Positions 34,854-47,836 of a stretch of DNA of 64,000 bases are shown piece by piece (position 1 is the stretch's first letter; every line of letters starts with the position of its first letter). The position numbers and the translations under genes were made by a program. This DNA is from Phallus indusiatus (lineage: Eukaryota; Basidiomycota; Agaricomycetes; Phallales; Phallaceae). Below the pieces are notes generated by a model. It ran no database searches, was not told the origin of the DNA, and worked only from the letters and a program-made list of their open reading frames with translations. The DNA lies in NCBI GenBank assembly GCA_027605045.1, contig JAQFWX010000050.1, positions 124,001 to 188,000 of the forward strand. The letters are read 5' to 3'.

Positions 34854-37800
34854 CTAACGTACTCCCAATCCCGGGATTGAAGTAGGATCAACGCCCGTAC
34901 TCGCATTCTGGCTCGGATTCACTGATGGAGGAGGCAATGGACTCTGCCTCCTCAATGGCAAATATCTCTGCTCTTCAAAAGTTGTCGCTACCGTTGGATT
35001 AGCCTCCAAATCTAACCCCGCCGACAATTTTGAGATCTTCGATTCGGCATCATTATCTCGTCTACCAATACTTGTGCTCGTGTTGTTATTGTTATTGGTG
35101 TTTAGTAAGTCGCGTCTTGATAGGAGTGTTACGGCTCTTTGAGCGGTCTGAATCATTTTTTTGAGCGCGCCTGTTCGCCAGTCAGTATTTGTTGCTGTCT
35201 TTGAGCTGACTCAGAAGAAAAATCACGAACCTTCGTAACTCATCATGAACAACGCCTTTCCCACCAAAAATAAAGATAAGATAAATATCAGAATATAAAG
35301 TACGAGGAAGATCACACGCTCACCCTTCTGGCCCCATCATCTCTCAGAACCTCTCTTCTCAGCCCTTCAGCCATATGCTCGCTCTCAGCCATCTCATTCA
35401 AGAGCTTCTCAAGCGGCGCAGGAAGCGGCTCTCCATCCGCACCATCTAAACTACTCATGAAATAATACACATGATCGTGGAATGTCTGTGCGTGATTGAG
35501 AAGTTCGCTCGGTAACGCTTCCAAATCGCGTTTGGCCTGCTCAAGAGTGTACATCTGCTGTTGCTGTTGTTGTTGCTGCTGGTTTTGTTGCTGTTGCAGG
35601 TGCTGTGCCTGTTCATGTGACGGTAACGGCGAGGCTGGTGTTCCAGCCAGTGAGGAAACCAGCCCTCCCGGAGATTGGGTGTATCCTCCGCCGGCGCTGG
35701 CGGAGTTGTGGTGTAATCTTTGGGGATAAGAAGGCGGTGTGCGTGTTTGAGAATGTACACGATGGTGAAAATGCGGTGAAGGTGAGACTTCACGCCTTTT
35801 TCTAAAGTTTTTGACGGCGCGTTGGAAGGAACCTCCCGAAAGGGCGCTTTTGTATCTCGATGAACAGGCTTCGCATAGAACTAGGAGATTACACATCAGC
35901 GAATTTGTTGGTATAATAATAAATTTTGGTATACCTGACACTAAGATTGTCATAGCTCCAACACCCAATAAAGCCCATACGACGAAAACAGATCGTCCAG
36001 CGGGTGTTGCGGGCGCATAGTCGCCATATCCTATACTACTGAAAGCCACGAAGCCTGAATGGACTTTTGAGTATAAGTTCATTGTTGTAAAGAAAGCCGA
36101 CTCACAAAAGTAGAGGGAAATGCCATAATCCCATTTCTCAGTTTGCGAGAAAATAACAGCTCCGATCTGCGAACGCGAGGGATCAGTTCCGCTCAAGACA
36201 GGGATCAATGAATATGAAACATACAAGCCAGAAGAGCAAGAATATAGCCAACGCAATTGTGATCTATCAAAATCAGATCAATCGAAACCTAGATGATGAA
36301 CAAAAAAGTAAAAGGCACAAACCTTGGCAGCAAACTCTCTCCTCTCTTCACGGAGAATATTAGCCTTAAAGTCCCTATAATTTTCTTCATACATTTGCGA
36401 GTTGACGATATCCGAGACAGTTGAATCAAGGGAAAACGTCCTCTCGAACGTAACGCCAGAACCCCCTGTAACAGCCTCTCCAAAGGATGGTCCACCTCCC
36501 GCACCAACGGCGCTCGCACCTCTCAACTGATGCTGATACCTCCTATTCATCAAAAAAATCGTCTCTTTCTCCGCATTCAAAATTTGCTCCGGCGTCAACG
36601 CTTCCTCATTCAACTTCATCTTCCCGGGTTTAGCCGGATCAGGCACAAGCCCCGGTAATCCCGCTGTTCTCAAGATCCGCTCAATAACATGTTTCCTCGT
36701 TCGTTCCCTCTCCTTAATTTTTTTAAATTCTCCACGCCTTTGAGCTACTTCGTTGAGTCGGAGTCTGTATGATACTTCGAAGGATTCGATGATGGTCTCG
36801 CGGGCTGTTGAGATTGCGATACCAATTGTTATTATACCAATACTAGTATTGTTGATATAAGTGAGTATTTCAAAAAGAGTTTAATATTTTGAGTTTGCGA
36901 ACGTGCCTATTATAAATTATAGCAAAAATTCTTGAGCTCGTTGAGTCAGGATGAATATCTCCAAATCCAATCGTTTCAATCGAAACGACTGTGAAATAAA
37001 GACCGTCGATATACGTTAGATGAAGTAATATTGAGTTGACGAGTCCACCAAAAGTTATCCAGCATAGAAGAACCATGACAATTATGACAAGCGATCTCTA
37101 TAAACAGGACAAAGGTTAAGGTACCATGAGGTGTACGTTGGATTTTTGTTTACCTGTTTGCGGGTTAATCCGCTACCTGATGCATATATATGAGCGCTTT
37201 CTTCTTAGGAAAAGAGTTGTGAGCTTACCGCTTTTTGAAAAGTCCGGTGTTTTCCAGAGGTCCCACAGAAGCGTTACCGTAGTAAAAAGCGAGATCCTGG
37301 CATAAGTAATTTAAGACAATCCCTCCTCCATGCTTTTAGAAGTTTTGGCTTACACTGTAGAAGCCACAACCAACCAAAAAGGCTGACCATACGTAAATCC
37401 ATCATTGAAACGATGTTCAATACCGAAAATTGTGACAGTGACAGCGTTGATGATATCTTCGTATCACAATAAAAGCATCAACATCACGAGGGTGTAGCAG
37501 CACTCCCTTATTACATACCGTGTATCGAAAGAAGACAGAGCGATATAATCGTCATGCGCTTAACTTTCTTTTCCAAAAACCGGGTGATTAGACAGATATT
37601 CGCGACGAGGGCTGCTACCATTGCTACAATGTTGCCTGCGAGGAGGATGGGCGGATTGGGTCGGGATTGAACCGTCTGATTATCTAACGTTCGAACATAC
37701 CTAAACAGATGATAAGATGACCGCAACACTAAGGAAAAATGGGAGGTAAGGGACTAACCAACGCTCGGTACACCCAGGTATTTGGAGCAAAATCGAAAAC

Positions 37801-38114
37801 GGAATAGTTACACCACTTAAAATGGGTAACCATCTATAGTAAGGCACGACATCGTCAATAGATTGACTGTCGTCTCTCCGAAATATGAAATTCCATATTT
37901 TACGAAAACCGGAGCGTAGATTTAAAAATATTCGGGATTCGTGATTCGATGAGGCTGTTGTATTGATCGCAGTAGAGAAATTTGAGGACCATGTCGAGTT
38001 GGTAGGGAATGAACGAAACTGAACGTCCTTTCTGCCGTAGTTTGGGGAGCGACCTCTAAACTCTAAGTCTATGTCGTCCCGGTCTCGGTTCAGGTTGAGC
38101 GTCTTTTCGTCCAT
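34854..38114 (-). CDS. TOK-type two-pore outward-rectifying potassium channel
   Basis: ATG 38114 (MDEKTLNLNRDRDD), a polar N-terminus, then hydrophobic helices over several exons (YYRWLPILSGVTIPFSILL; PILLAGNIVAMVAALVANIC; FWLVVASTV). The two pore loops carry the selectivity filters TIGFGD (36960-36985) and SIGYGDYAPATPAGR (about 36000-36045), each followed by a helix. Between the pores lies a long cytosolic linker (ERERTRKHVIERIL...). The C-terminal tail is cytosolic and has a glutamine run from CAG-type codons at 35551-35601. A further exon adds the tail ending GLGVR at TAG 34854-34856. Eight membrane segments with two P loops define fungal TOK channels, which release K+ across the plasma membrane and set membrane potential. 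Confidence 0.88.
35551..35601. repeat. CAG/CAA-type repeat encoding polyglutamine in the channel tail
   Basis: Read on the minus strand, this tract codes for about 13 glutamines with one Asn. It is likely polymorphic. Confidence 0.85.
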
Positions 38115-39913
38115 GTCTGACTGAAGGTCTCTATAAAAAGAGGGAAAAATGAAATTAAGTTCATTAATTAAAATGAAAAACTTACTGGTTATAGTTTCTG
38201 TTGTTGTTTGTATTGAGACCGTCAACGGGCGACCCAGACAAGGCTTGTTCAGTAATTGTCTGAACAATTGGCACAACAATAGGCAGGAGGGACATGATGA
38301 TAATATTATAAAGTACTTGTTGGAGCCGGTAGTTGAAGGATCAATCGTGTATGAAAGCCCCTCTCCTGTCTTATATATATAATACGCCTTGACACTGCGG
38401 TGTAAATGATGGTGAATTCCCTACACCAATCCTAGCAGCAACAGCCTGAGTGTAGCGTGTCGCGTCTAATTTGCCTACGGTATGTCGTCCAGCCGTTGTT
38501 CTGCTGTCTTGTCGTCGTTCGGCTCCGTGTCGTTTTTTCTTGTGCCAACGAGACTTCTGGATTCCCTAGCCCAATTGCAGATACAAGGAATAATAAGGGA
38601 TAAGGGCGTCACTGAGGCTGTCCCGGAACGAGTTTTGTAAGCCCACAACTTTAGAAAAGAGATCCTTTGGAAAGTAGAATACCTACCTAGAGTTGCCAGC
38701 TTTGTCCTAGTGTAGATACTAGTCACGGTGGGGTAGTTCGCACGGAAGATGCCAGAACGAGTACCGTTTATGTCAAATGCAAATGCAAATGTAGATGATA
38801 CCCGTAAGCCTAGGCCTGTTTTCTCCACTAAGGGTCTAAATGTGCGTGTTGCCTGAGCCTTAGCCGGTGGGGGCCTCCACCTTGCGAGCAGTTGCACGTT
38901 GCGCGAGTCCGTTTTTGTTATCGATCCGCATCCGTCCAGGGACGAGATCTCTTTGAAATTCAAGCTGTGATGTGTTGACGCTGACACCGCGTTTAGTAAC
39001 GAAAACTAAGAAAATGTTTTAGAATGTCTCACAGCACCAAAAGATGAGAATTGGGCCGTAGATCCACTTGCTGACTCGCTGGCGGTGTGTGCATGCGTAA
39101 GACGATTGGTTATTGGGGATCGGGATCGGCGAATTTGATACTCCGCGGGCGTCTGTTACAGCATAGTGCCGTCCGATTTGGGTCACGAGAGCTTTCGACA
39201 AGTTGTCAGCCGGGTGGCCCATTGATTGAAGGTGCGTGGCTCTTATCAACTTCAAGGTTGAGTATTTTTGTTTTGAAAACGTTCGAATCTGTTTATCTTC
39301 ATTCAATGATTAGTACCAGTTAGTACCTTCTTCGGTGTTAATTTTCCTTTTTCATACAACCTTCTTTGACTAGCTATTATTTTTTCTGGCGTTGACAAGC
39401 GGACTGAATGACAAATTCAGATGGCTGATACAATGTGCTCGGTTTATCAATACAAAGTAAGGAAAAACCTGTGTAGGCCAGTCAAGTCTCCGGATTCCGA
39501 GTCATGCACCTGTTCGCCATCATCCCACGAGGCACGCGTAACGACGATTTACGAAATACTTCACTCGATTATAATTAACGATAATCCTGTGACCAAAATC
39601 CCAACCCTCGTGATTTTCTTGTCACATGCCCTACTCAATTGCGCAAGCCCGACTGGATAGCTGCTCGTTTCCGTTTTAAAACTTCCTCCTTCACAAAATA
39701 GAATTCACATTATACAACGCCTCCAGCATGCTAATTATGCGCTCTCTCATTTACGAAATAGTTTCAACTTGAGCCACTTTCAGTTAAAGAAGAGAAGAAC
39801 CCGTTACCTAGATATGTAGTACCGTTCAATTCGTTCGGCCAATAAACTTCAGGCTTCTCATTGATACGTATACATCATCATCCAAATACACAAGACCGCT
39901 GGGTCATATAGAA
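38115..39913. other. Long intergenic region with one doubtful frame
   Basis: A minus-strand frame at 38475-38987 is 170 codons long but begins at GTG and has no ATG or recognised domain. An internal GTAGGT...AAAG stretch near 38650-38690 could be an intron, so a small spliced gene cannot be excluded. The right part is the 3' flank of the aminopeptidase gene. Confidence 0.35.
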
Positions 39914-42900
39914 TCATAAACGAGGCGTTTCTTTTTCAAGCCAAAGACGCGCTCTCTCGTCATTCCCTAACAGCGGACTGATCTTCTCGCGTACTCCGGC
40001 ATGATACCGATTTATCCATTCTTTCTCACTTACTGTCAAAAGGTCGACGTCGATAAGCTTCGTTTGAATTGGACACTGAAACAGATGCTTTAGGCTGTAT
40101 GAAATACCTCGCTAAGGAACTAAACTTACCAAAGTTAGATTCTCGAATCCATAAAATGCTTGATCCCCGAAATTATTAGGAGTATCAACCTTCTTCACAA
40201 TAATGATATTTTCAGTCCGTATTCCGTATTTTCCGTCTTCATAATATCCGGGTTCTGCGAAGTGGTTAATCAATCTTCGCCGACTCGGGACTGAAAGTAC
40301 GTATATACAATATGTCGTACGCACCATTAGACAACGTCATACCAGCCTTCAAACTTGTATCATTATAGGCAATTCGCAACCCGATACCCTGTGGTCCTTC
40401 ATGAACATTCAAAAAATGTCCAACACCATGTCCGGTTCCATGTCTTCAAAATTGAACCAAACCCTCAAATTAGCATCTCCGAGCATAAAACAATCAAGAT
40501 ACCAAAGAAAAAATTACGAAATTACCTGTAATCTATCCCAAACAGTAATAAAAATATCAATAATAATAAACAGACGATCAGATTTCATTTCATTGGCATA
40601 AAGTAAACTCTGTGCCGCGTACGCACCTAGTCCGTCCTGCCACAACGCACGACGAGCCATTGAATCGCTTAACAAACACACACGACACGGGGGCACCTTT
40701 TAGTTAAGATAAAGAGCCAAAAAAAACCACAAGATACTGACAGTTTGAAACCAGATGTCCCTTCTGGGAATATTACAGTATCGATGCTGATAACGCCTTG
40801 AAGGACCCTAGTAAACGCACGGCGCTCCTGAGGAGAAGGCGTGCCAAAGTGCTACGCAAGGGGAGAGTTTGAGTTTTTTTGTCCGTTTAATTAGCCTTTT
40901 ATGGTAATAATTGAGATTAATAGATTTCGGAAAAGCCCCTTACCCATGTTCGGGTTACGTCTGTTGTGCCATCCCAGAATTGGGCTATAGAAACGGTATG
41001 AGTGAGAAATCTCAGGCTGTACAATGGTTTGCGCGCGAAGGCGTGGTCGGGTGTATCTCACCTCCAGAGTCGCATAAATAAAGCTTGACGCAAATTCAGT
41101 ACACTTAGAACCTGAGGAGAGTCAGGAAAAAGAGGTTTACTTGTTCTTTCTTGACTATCGCAGACCCGACCGGATCAGGTTGATAATGTATTATACCTAA
41201 CAAGAAAAGGAGCGTAAGCCAAAACCCTAACCAGGTAAAAAAACCCTGCTCTTGACCACGTACTTCCATTAGGTCCAGTGGCAGAAATAGTAGGGAACGA
41301 TAAACCCTTGAACAGCGGCAACTCCCTTTTGTGATTGTTAATATTAGTAATTATAAAAAGAAAAAAAAGGAAATAATGATGTTAATAGTTTATCCCGACA
41401 TCGCATGTTCAATGTGGCGCATCGCGCTACACTCAGCAACATGCAAACGCGCAACATGCAACGCAAAGGATAGCAAAAGACAAAAAAGATACAAGAAAAG
41501 GAGCACGGATACATACGATCTGTATTTCTCAAGCTGCGTGGCTGCTTCGGTTTCTGTAAGAACAGTGCCCTTTCGCAGTTCCTCCTCAAGCCACGCGAAG
41601 TAGCGAACCTATAAAAATAATGCATCCAAAAGGATAACGTCGGAGGAAGGGCGCAAAGAAGAGCATTAAGAAGATTTCCAAAACTCAAAGAACTTCACCG
41701 GGAACACCTACCAAAGCAGATCCATCGCGTATATGACATTGCCGAAATCCTTCAATTTCAGTCTCATTTTTGATCGATTTCGCTTCTGCAACAGGCGATC
41801 TTAAAATAACAACCTTTTCCTATCAACAGAGTGAAAAAAAAAGCAAAAAATCCATAAAAAGATCGTTGATTTAAGAATAGGAAATCTCGGACAAACCCGA
41901 CCAATGGCGTTCGCCAATGCCAAACTTGCGGTGCTTCCAAGAATAACCTTCTGACCCTAAAACGGATACAAAACACAATACTCGATGATCAGCTCCATCT
42001 CACATATAATAATAAAGCAATACTTGAGCATTGAAAACGTACTCACATCTGCTTGCAATGTTTCGCCAAACCGTTTCAGATCCTTCCATACATCCTCATA
42101 CGGTTTAATCACAACACCTTCCCCTAGATGCGCACGCACATCTTTATTGACTTGTGCCACATTTATATACAGTGTTGCTTCTGAATGTGAAACAAATGCG
42201 TAGGCAAAGAAGACTGAGAAAAGCTTTCATCAATATTATGGTTAAAAAATAAAAAAGGAGATTAAGCGGACCGGGGTTGTAAGCGATGTCAGATCCTCGA
42301 AGATTGAATAACCAGGCGATTTCGTCCAGCATGTTGATTACTATTCCAGAGGCATTCTTTTCTGTTAGTTTCTCTCTGAGAGATTTTATTTTCTCTTGAG
42401 AGGATACACCTAATGACGGGTATTAACATTATAGGTCTAATAAGAGACTTTTCCGAATTACTGACCGGCATATTTAACATCTAAAGGAAAGGCAGGATTA
42501 CTTGTCCTGGGAGGACGAGCATCACCCCATACTTGATCTACGAGATTACTTTCAATGGGAACCAGAGAAGACCCTTTCGCAGATAGGGATTTCTCGATTG
42601 CTTGGACATCGTCTAGAGTCGAGATAAAGATTATGAAAAAATTTCGAGATTTAGTTAAGACGGACTGTAAGATGTAACGGTGGGATCTATTCCTATACGA
42701 GAATCTTTAGGTAATTCCTTTCAAAAGATAAGCTTCTTGCAAGAATCTTGATATGGTGTGATCATTTACTTGATGAAGATATGTTTGCCATGTAGGAACG
42801 TCTGATGAAAACTAGTTAGACAACACATCATATGGAGTGACGTATAATAAACGTACTCGGAAGTCCTTGCTTGATTAAAGTCCAGTTCCTACACAAAAGT

Positions 42901-43493
42901 TTAAAGAACGAGCAACTATTTGACAAAATACTCAACGTACTCGTCCAGTTGCTGACTAGCCTGCAAAAAGTATCTCCCATCGGTAAACAAAAGCGCTTCC
43001 TTGTGAGTTATAATAGCAGTTCCTATCAAAAGCGGACTTGAGCATCTTTATCGAAAATGCCAGCCCCTTATCTCACATGGCATGGCTGGAACACACCGTC
43101 AACATAACATACATACCAGCTGAACCATCAAACCCAGATATAAATGCCCGACGTGCATCACAGTCATCTATATATTCGCTATAATCTACCCACCATCGCC
43201 GATGAATCAGACAATGATGAAATAGCTTGACACGAGGACATACGTTGATCTTCAGTAGGCACGACATAAGCTTCCATTTTGTATGGATCTTTAGCCATAA
43301 GCTCTCGAAGAGCTTTGACACGCGTTGTTGTGTTCACCGCGGTATTCGGCATCGTATTTGTAGAAAGCGAACGAGCAATTTGGAAACGATTTAAGGAATT
43401 GGTGAAATCGAGGACGGACCGCCGGAAAGTCGCACTGGGTTTGGTGAGAACAAGTTGCTGACACCAGTGGAAGTAATAATTCCGGTGAAGCAT
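39914..43493 (-). CDS. Xaa-Pro aminopeptidase P (M24B metallopeptidase)
   Basis: Cleaves the N-terminal residue from peptides with proline in second position, using two metal ions. Many short exons. Recognisable blocks in order: [20 protein letters not shown] (43130-43190), [48 protein letters not shown], and the metal ligands [10 protein letters not shown] (two Asp, about 40950), [17 protein letters not shown] (His, about 40400-40440), SN|EPGYY (Glu, split by an intron) and GIRTENI (Glu). It ends LEKETPRL at TGA 39914. Two starts are possible: ATG 43493 adds a basic, serine-rich leader ([20 protein letters not shown]) resembling a mitochondrial presequence; ATG 43352 gives the cytosolic-type start MPNTAVNT. 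All catalytic ligands are present. Confidence 0.88.
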
Positions 43494-43902
43494 ATGTTTT
43501 CCAAGCCTTGTGCTACTGTGGTGTCATATGGGCCCCCTCCCAGTTTAGATGACTTCCAATTGGCACTACCAAACGGGACGAATTACTGCTTTTCTATGTG
43601 TATGTATCTTTTGTATTATAAATTAGTTGCGAAGAGGATATCTGAGTGAGAACAGAAAAAAACTATTCGAGAATAAAAATAAAAAGAAAGAACCTCCACT
43701 CGGAGGCGAACCACCACCACTACCATTATTATTAATGTCCATTGTCAATTCAGAGTAAGAAAAGAGTGAGAGGATGTGGTCCAGATGGATATATATACAC
43801 ATATGACAGTGAGAGAGCGTGTGTGAGAGAACGTGGCCGGATTGTAGTGGATGAATGGGTTGTGTTTTGTTTTGTTTTGTCAAGAAGTATCAATCGTGTA
43901 AT
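43494..43902. other. Short gap between two minus-strand genes
   Basis: Contains a minus-strand ATG at 43740 opening a Gly/Ser-rich peptide (MDINNNGSGGGSPPSG) followed by a GT, and a frame around 43560. Either may be leader exons of the aminopeptidase gene or its 5' UTR. Not assigned. Confidence 0.35.
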
Positions 43903-45633
43903 TCATCGCTGTAACCGCTCCAAACTGGTATTCCGACTATGATTACGACTACCAGACGTCGGTCGACCATTCCCATTTCCAAACTCTAAACTTCGAAATT
44001 GACCACCACCCGGGAGCTTCCCTTTTGCTTTTTTGGAAGGATTCAACTGAGTCCGTTCGTTCGTTTCTTCATCTGAAAGCTCTCCCGCTCCTCCTCCTTC
44101 CATCTCTACCTCTTCCTCGTGTAAATCGCCCAGCACCATATCACCATCAAACAGCGTTACGCTTCCGCCAACACTATTCCTTTGTCCACGGCTACCACGG
44201 CGCATATGACCTGGTGCACCGTTCAAACCGATGGCATGCGGTGTGGACGGCCATCCCTCATTGCTCAGCCTCGATGCCGGGGCTCGTGGGTCAAGCACCC
44301 CGTTCTCTAACGAATGCCGAACGGAGACGTACGATTCATCTGCGTCGTCCGCGTCTGTCCGTGAGATGTTGAGGAGATGAACGCCCAGAAAGGTGACGAT
44401 GAAACCATCGATAAGTGAAACGGTGTTGCTTCCAGATGTGGTGTTGAACCCTTGAAAAAGGATCAACGATGCTGATATTGTTGCTGTCGAGAAGCAGACG
44501 TAGTACATGGGATTAACACTAGGAGACATATGTTACTGTCATGAAGCCATGAAAGGAGGGTAGATTTCTGCTCTTACACATTGGTAGAAAAGATATCCAG
44601 CGCCTTATTAAAGTAGTTCATCTGGACAAGGATACAAACCGTAACAACGATAGCGAAAACATAAGTGCTCGGATGTGTAAATTGGTTGTTTCCGGAAAGT
44701 GTTAGCTTGACAGCAATGCCGAAGCCTTTGATAGCCATGATGGATACAGAACCAACTAAAGAGCATATTGAGACGTAAACAAGAGGATTCCGAGTTCCGT
44801 ATCGCGGTGAGATGTAGTAGATCATGCCGAGTGTGAAGACGAGGACAGTTAGACAGTACATTAGGAAGCCTGATGCGAAATGAGGGTCACGAAGGCAGCT
44901 AAACGAAAAGACATAAGGATTAGCATACCGGGTTGTAAAGCATAGTTGAGTATTTCGTCGACTGTTTGGATGTCTTTATCTTCTGGGGCGTGTAGCACAA
45001 TGATGAGAGAACCGAGTATACACAGTGTGCAGCCTATTCGTCCGACATGACCCAGCTCTTCTTTTAGGAACACCGATGCGAGAACAGCCCTTAAAAAAGG
45101 GTCAGCACAATAAGGACAAAAGGACTAATGCCATGACGGAAAGAAGACGCACCCAATGATGACACTTAGAGCTCCTAATGGTGTTACAAGAATGGGCGGA
45201 GCAAATGTGTAAGCCGCAAAATTGGCAACTAAAATTTCCGATTAAAGTGAATGTCTTGACATTGGAAACGGTATTCCTACTTTCACCAATGACCACTATC
45301 AGCGGAAGAGGGGAAAATTGAAGGGGAAAGACGTAAAGGTCATGACACGTATAATGTAAAGAAGGCGTTCTCAAGACTTACTAGTTACCATTCCTACCCA
45401 CCATATTGCGTTTCTTAGATATGAACGATCATCTGAAGCTTGATTTAGATTCGGATTTCGTCGTGCAGCATCGTTCAAACCCTGATTAACGATGTCGGAA
45501 ATGAATATAGTAGATCAATAAGCCTGGCTGAGCAGTAAGAATACCTTACCTTCTTGGTGATGATGAAGCTCGTACCAATGGCCAGCGAACCTGATAACGC
45601 AAGTATCAGACCAATGTACTTATCTTCCACCAT
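43903..45633 (-). CDS. NIPA-family (DUF803) magnesium transporter-like membrane protein
   Basis: ATG 45633 starts MVEDKYIGLILALSGSLAIG followed by TSFIITKK, the first helix of the NIPA fold. Later exons contain WWVGMV, PLGALSVIIGAVLASVFLKE, LGHVGRIGCTLCILGSLIIV, SICSLVGSVSIMAIKGFGIA, VCILVQMNYFNKALDIF and NPMYYVCFSTATISASLILF. These give about nine membrane helices in the family order. The C-terminal 130 residues are polar and ser/gly-rich, ending LERLQR at 43903. NIPA proteins carry Mg2+ in animals and yeasts; the fungal substrate is inferred. Several short introns; the frame is intact. Confidence 0.85.
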
Positions 45634-46667
45634 CAAAAATAAACCAGACGGAAACTAATGAATGAAAAGAAAGAAAAAAATGGCGGAATGGTTTCGTCTC
45701 TTGTTCGTGCGACAGTGGTGTATCAATCTTAAATGTGGACAGCTGTGGGCTCTAGGCCTGCTTTGTTAGACGCCCAAAAAAAATCAGCCCAATTATTCGA
45801 AGCGCCGGTTAGTCCCCCGTCCTTTTCATCTTCCATCTTCTATTTGATGACTTTGCGGCTGTTCACTGGTACATGACACGATACGCTTGTATCGGCAAAA
45901 TTGCCACGATGCCACCTGTCGAGACGAGGGCTGGGTTTACGGAATCCATCCTTTTTGTGTTTATGGTAATGAGACTGTCAATGGCAATGCGGTAGCTTGA
46001 AGAGGAGGAAATTGGCCAGGGCTGGCACACGGACCAGATTAGCTTTCTTCGTGCATGTCGTCTCCAGTTACATTTATCTAGCGAGGGTTGCGCAAAACTG
46101 AGGAAAAGAAACAGTTGGAGTTGGAAACGAGAAAATATCTGCAGGGAGTTTTCTTTTTATTTGTGCTAGTGCAATGCGCTGTGTTGTTGTGTTGTTTTGG
46201 CGCCCGCTAACAACTCCCTATGGCACAGTTTTCATGTTTTGAACCGATTGTTGGTTATCTAGTGTTCGATACACCTGAACCTAAGTGTAGCGGCTGCCTA
46301 TATTAGGTCAATTGGTTTCGGCGATTTACAGAGCGCGTATGTATGTTCTTGACAGTAAAAGGCGGAGAGGGTAAATATCACAATCATCAATAACAAAAAA
46401 GTTTTTTTTTTTTTTTTTTCGTTTATTAAACGCGAAATCATTAAGACTTTAAGACTAAGAACATAGCGTTTTGTTAAACCTGCAGCACAACAAGAAACGA
46501 CATAGGAAACAGGTTTAATATAAAAATATTGATAGAACATGAATGTTCTTCTGGCTTGTGAAACATCTAGATTTGAAGGTGTGATTTCAAGGGAAAGAAA
46601 CAAGGAGCGAGTAGGATAAGAGGATATCTTTTGGAATGTTTACCAGTAAAAGTTCCTGCTACAATTT
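45634..46667. other. Intergenic; start of the MGQYWK array units
   Basis: Bases 45950-46000 and 46300-46390 resemble pieces of 48600-48720 and thus belong to the duplicated unit. A run of 18 T lies at 46402-46419. Bases 46460-46620 match 48860-49010 (3' flanks of the first two array genes). No gene is seen. Confidence 0.55.
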
Positions 46668-47836
46668 CTACCAGTATCCCCCAAATCGAGGCTTTTTCAC
46701 AGTATTCTTCCTCCAATCATCGCCAAAGCCTCCCTCCCAGATCTCCTCCATCAGCTTCATGCATTCATCAGTCACATCTTTCCACTCAGACTCCCCATTA
46801 ATATCTGTCGCTTGATCGGGTAAACCATCCTGAAGCGCCTTTGTCGCTTCCTGCATTTCTCTTTCGTGACGATTTGTCGAGACGATCTCCAGCCTGTCTC
46901 CGGCCCACTTTCCGCGATGAAGCCCCTCGACATTTAAACTCGTTGAATCGTCAGAAGACCAGCAAACTTGTATAAGAGCGATATGCCCGAGCGTAACTGT
47001 CGCCGGTCGTTTGTCATCGCACCCCTCAAAAAGCTTGTCGAAACCTGCCTCGTCGACGTATAGCTTTTTCGACACATTTCGCAGGATGAAAGGGTCTCCG
47101 TCGTTGTACTTTTTGCAAATATACCCCCACGCATTCTGTTCCAAATTCGTCATTTTCATGGACATTCGATAAAAATTGCGGATGCTTCTGGGATCAAGGA
47201 GACTGGGATCGTCATCGGGGTTAGGCCACTCTCCCTTCCCCAGATATAACTTGTATTCTTCCTTAGGGATACTCGATGGCCAGTCATCGGCGTCTTGATA
47301 ATCGCCAGCGCAAATAACTCGGTCTCCTGGCCACAACTTCTCAGCGATGAGACCGTCCCGGACACGTGTAATATGAGGTTTGCTGATTTCCCAGAAACGA
47401 GGACACGTCAGGGCGAAATATACGATATTATCTAAACCATCGATACAGCCGCAGATGGCGTCGAGAACTTCGTTTGGAAAGTTGAGTATCTTGGATTCTG
47501 TATTAGCCCTATCAAGATCGATAAATCGGAGTGGCATTATCACAAGAGAGGCGAAAAATATCTTCCTACTGATTACTCTCGGTTTGTTTAATGCCAAGCA
47601 GAATGTTTCTCTCAATATAACGAATGATGGTGGAACTTTTCGTAAGCTGGGTAAGCCTCATTTGCATTTGGCTTGCTAGATTACCAGATGCAAAGATGAA
47701 TTCGCCTAGTTTTCTTCCTGAATGTGGTTCACACGCTTCGCGTTTGTCCAGATTGTATCTGAAAAGATAACTGTGAGTCTTTGTTATAAATGAGCAACAC
47801 TGTCTTTATAACTGACAGTTTCCAGTACTGGCCCAT
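46668..47836 (-). CDS. MGQYWK-family F-box-like protein, array copy 1
   Basis: Three exons: 47817-47836 (20 nt, MGQYWK plus two bases), 47570-47758 and 46668-47508, giving 349 aa with both introns in phase (GTCAGT...TCAG; GTAGGA...ATAG). Exon 2 starts with YNLDKREACEP. Exon 3 begins with an F-box-like segment (ILNFPNEVLDAICGCIDGLD, then FALTCPRFW). It continues with conserved blocks: DWPSSIPKEEY, LRNVSKKLYVDEAGFDKL, TLGHIALIQVCWSSD, HRGKWAGDRLEIVS and EWKDVTDECMKLMEEIWE. This family, starting MGQYWxLxNLDK, is widespread in mushroom genomes and has no known function. An F-box suggests an SCF adaptor (inference). Confidence 0.88.

Noticed and set aside
38475..38987. 170-codon minus-strand frame
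   Set aside because: Starts at GTG, no ATG, no recognised domain, composition not clearly coding; kept only as a remark on the intergenic region.
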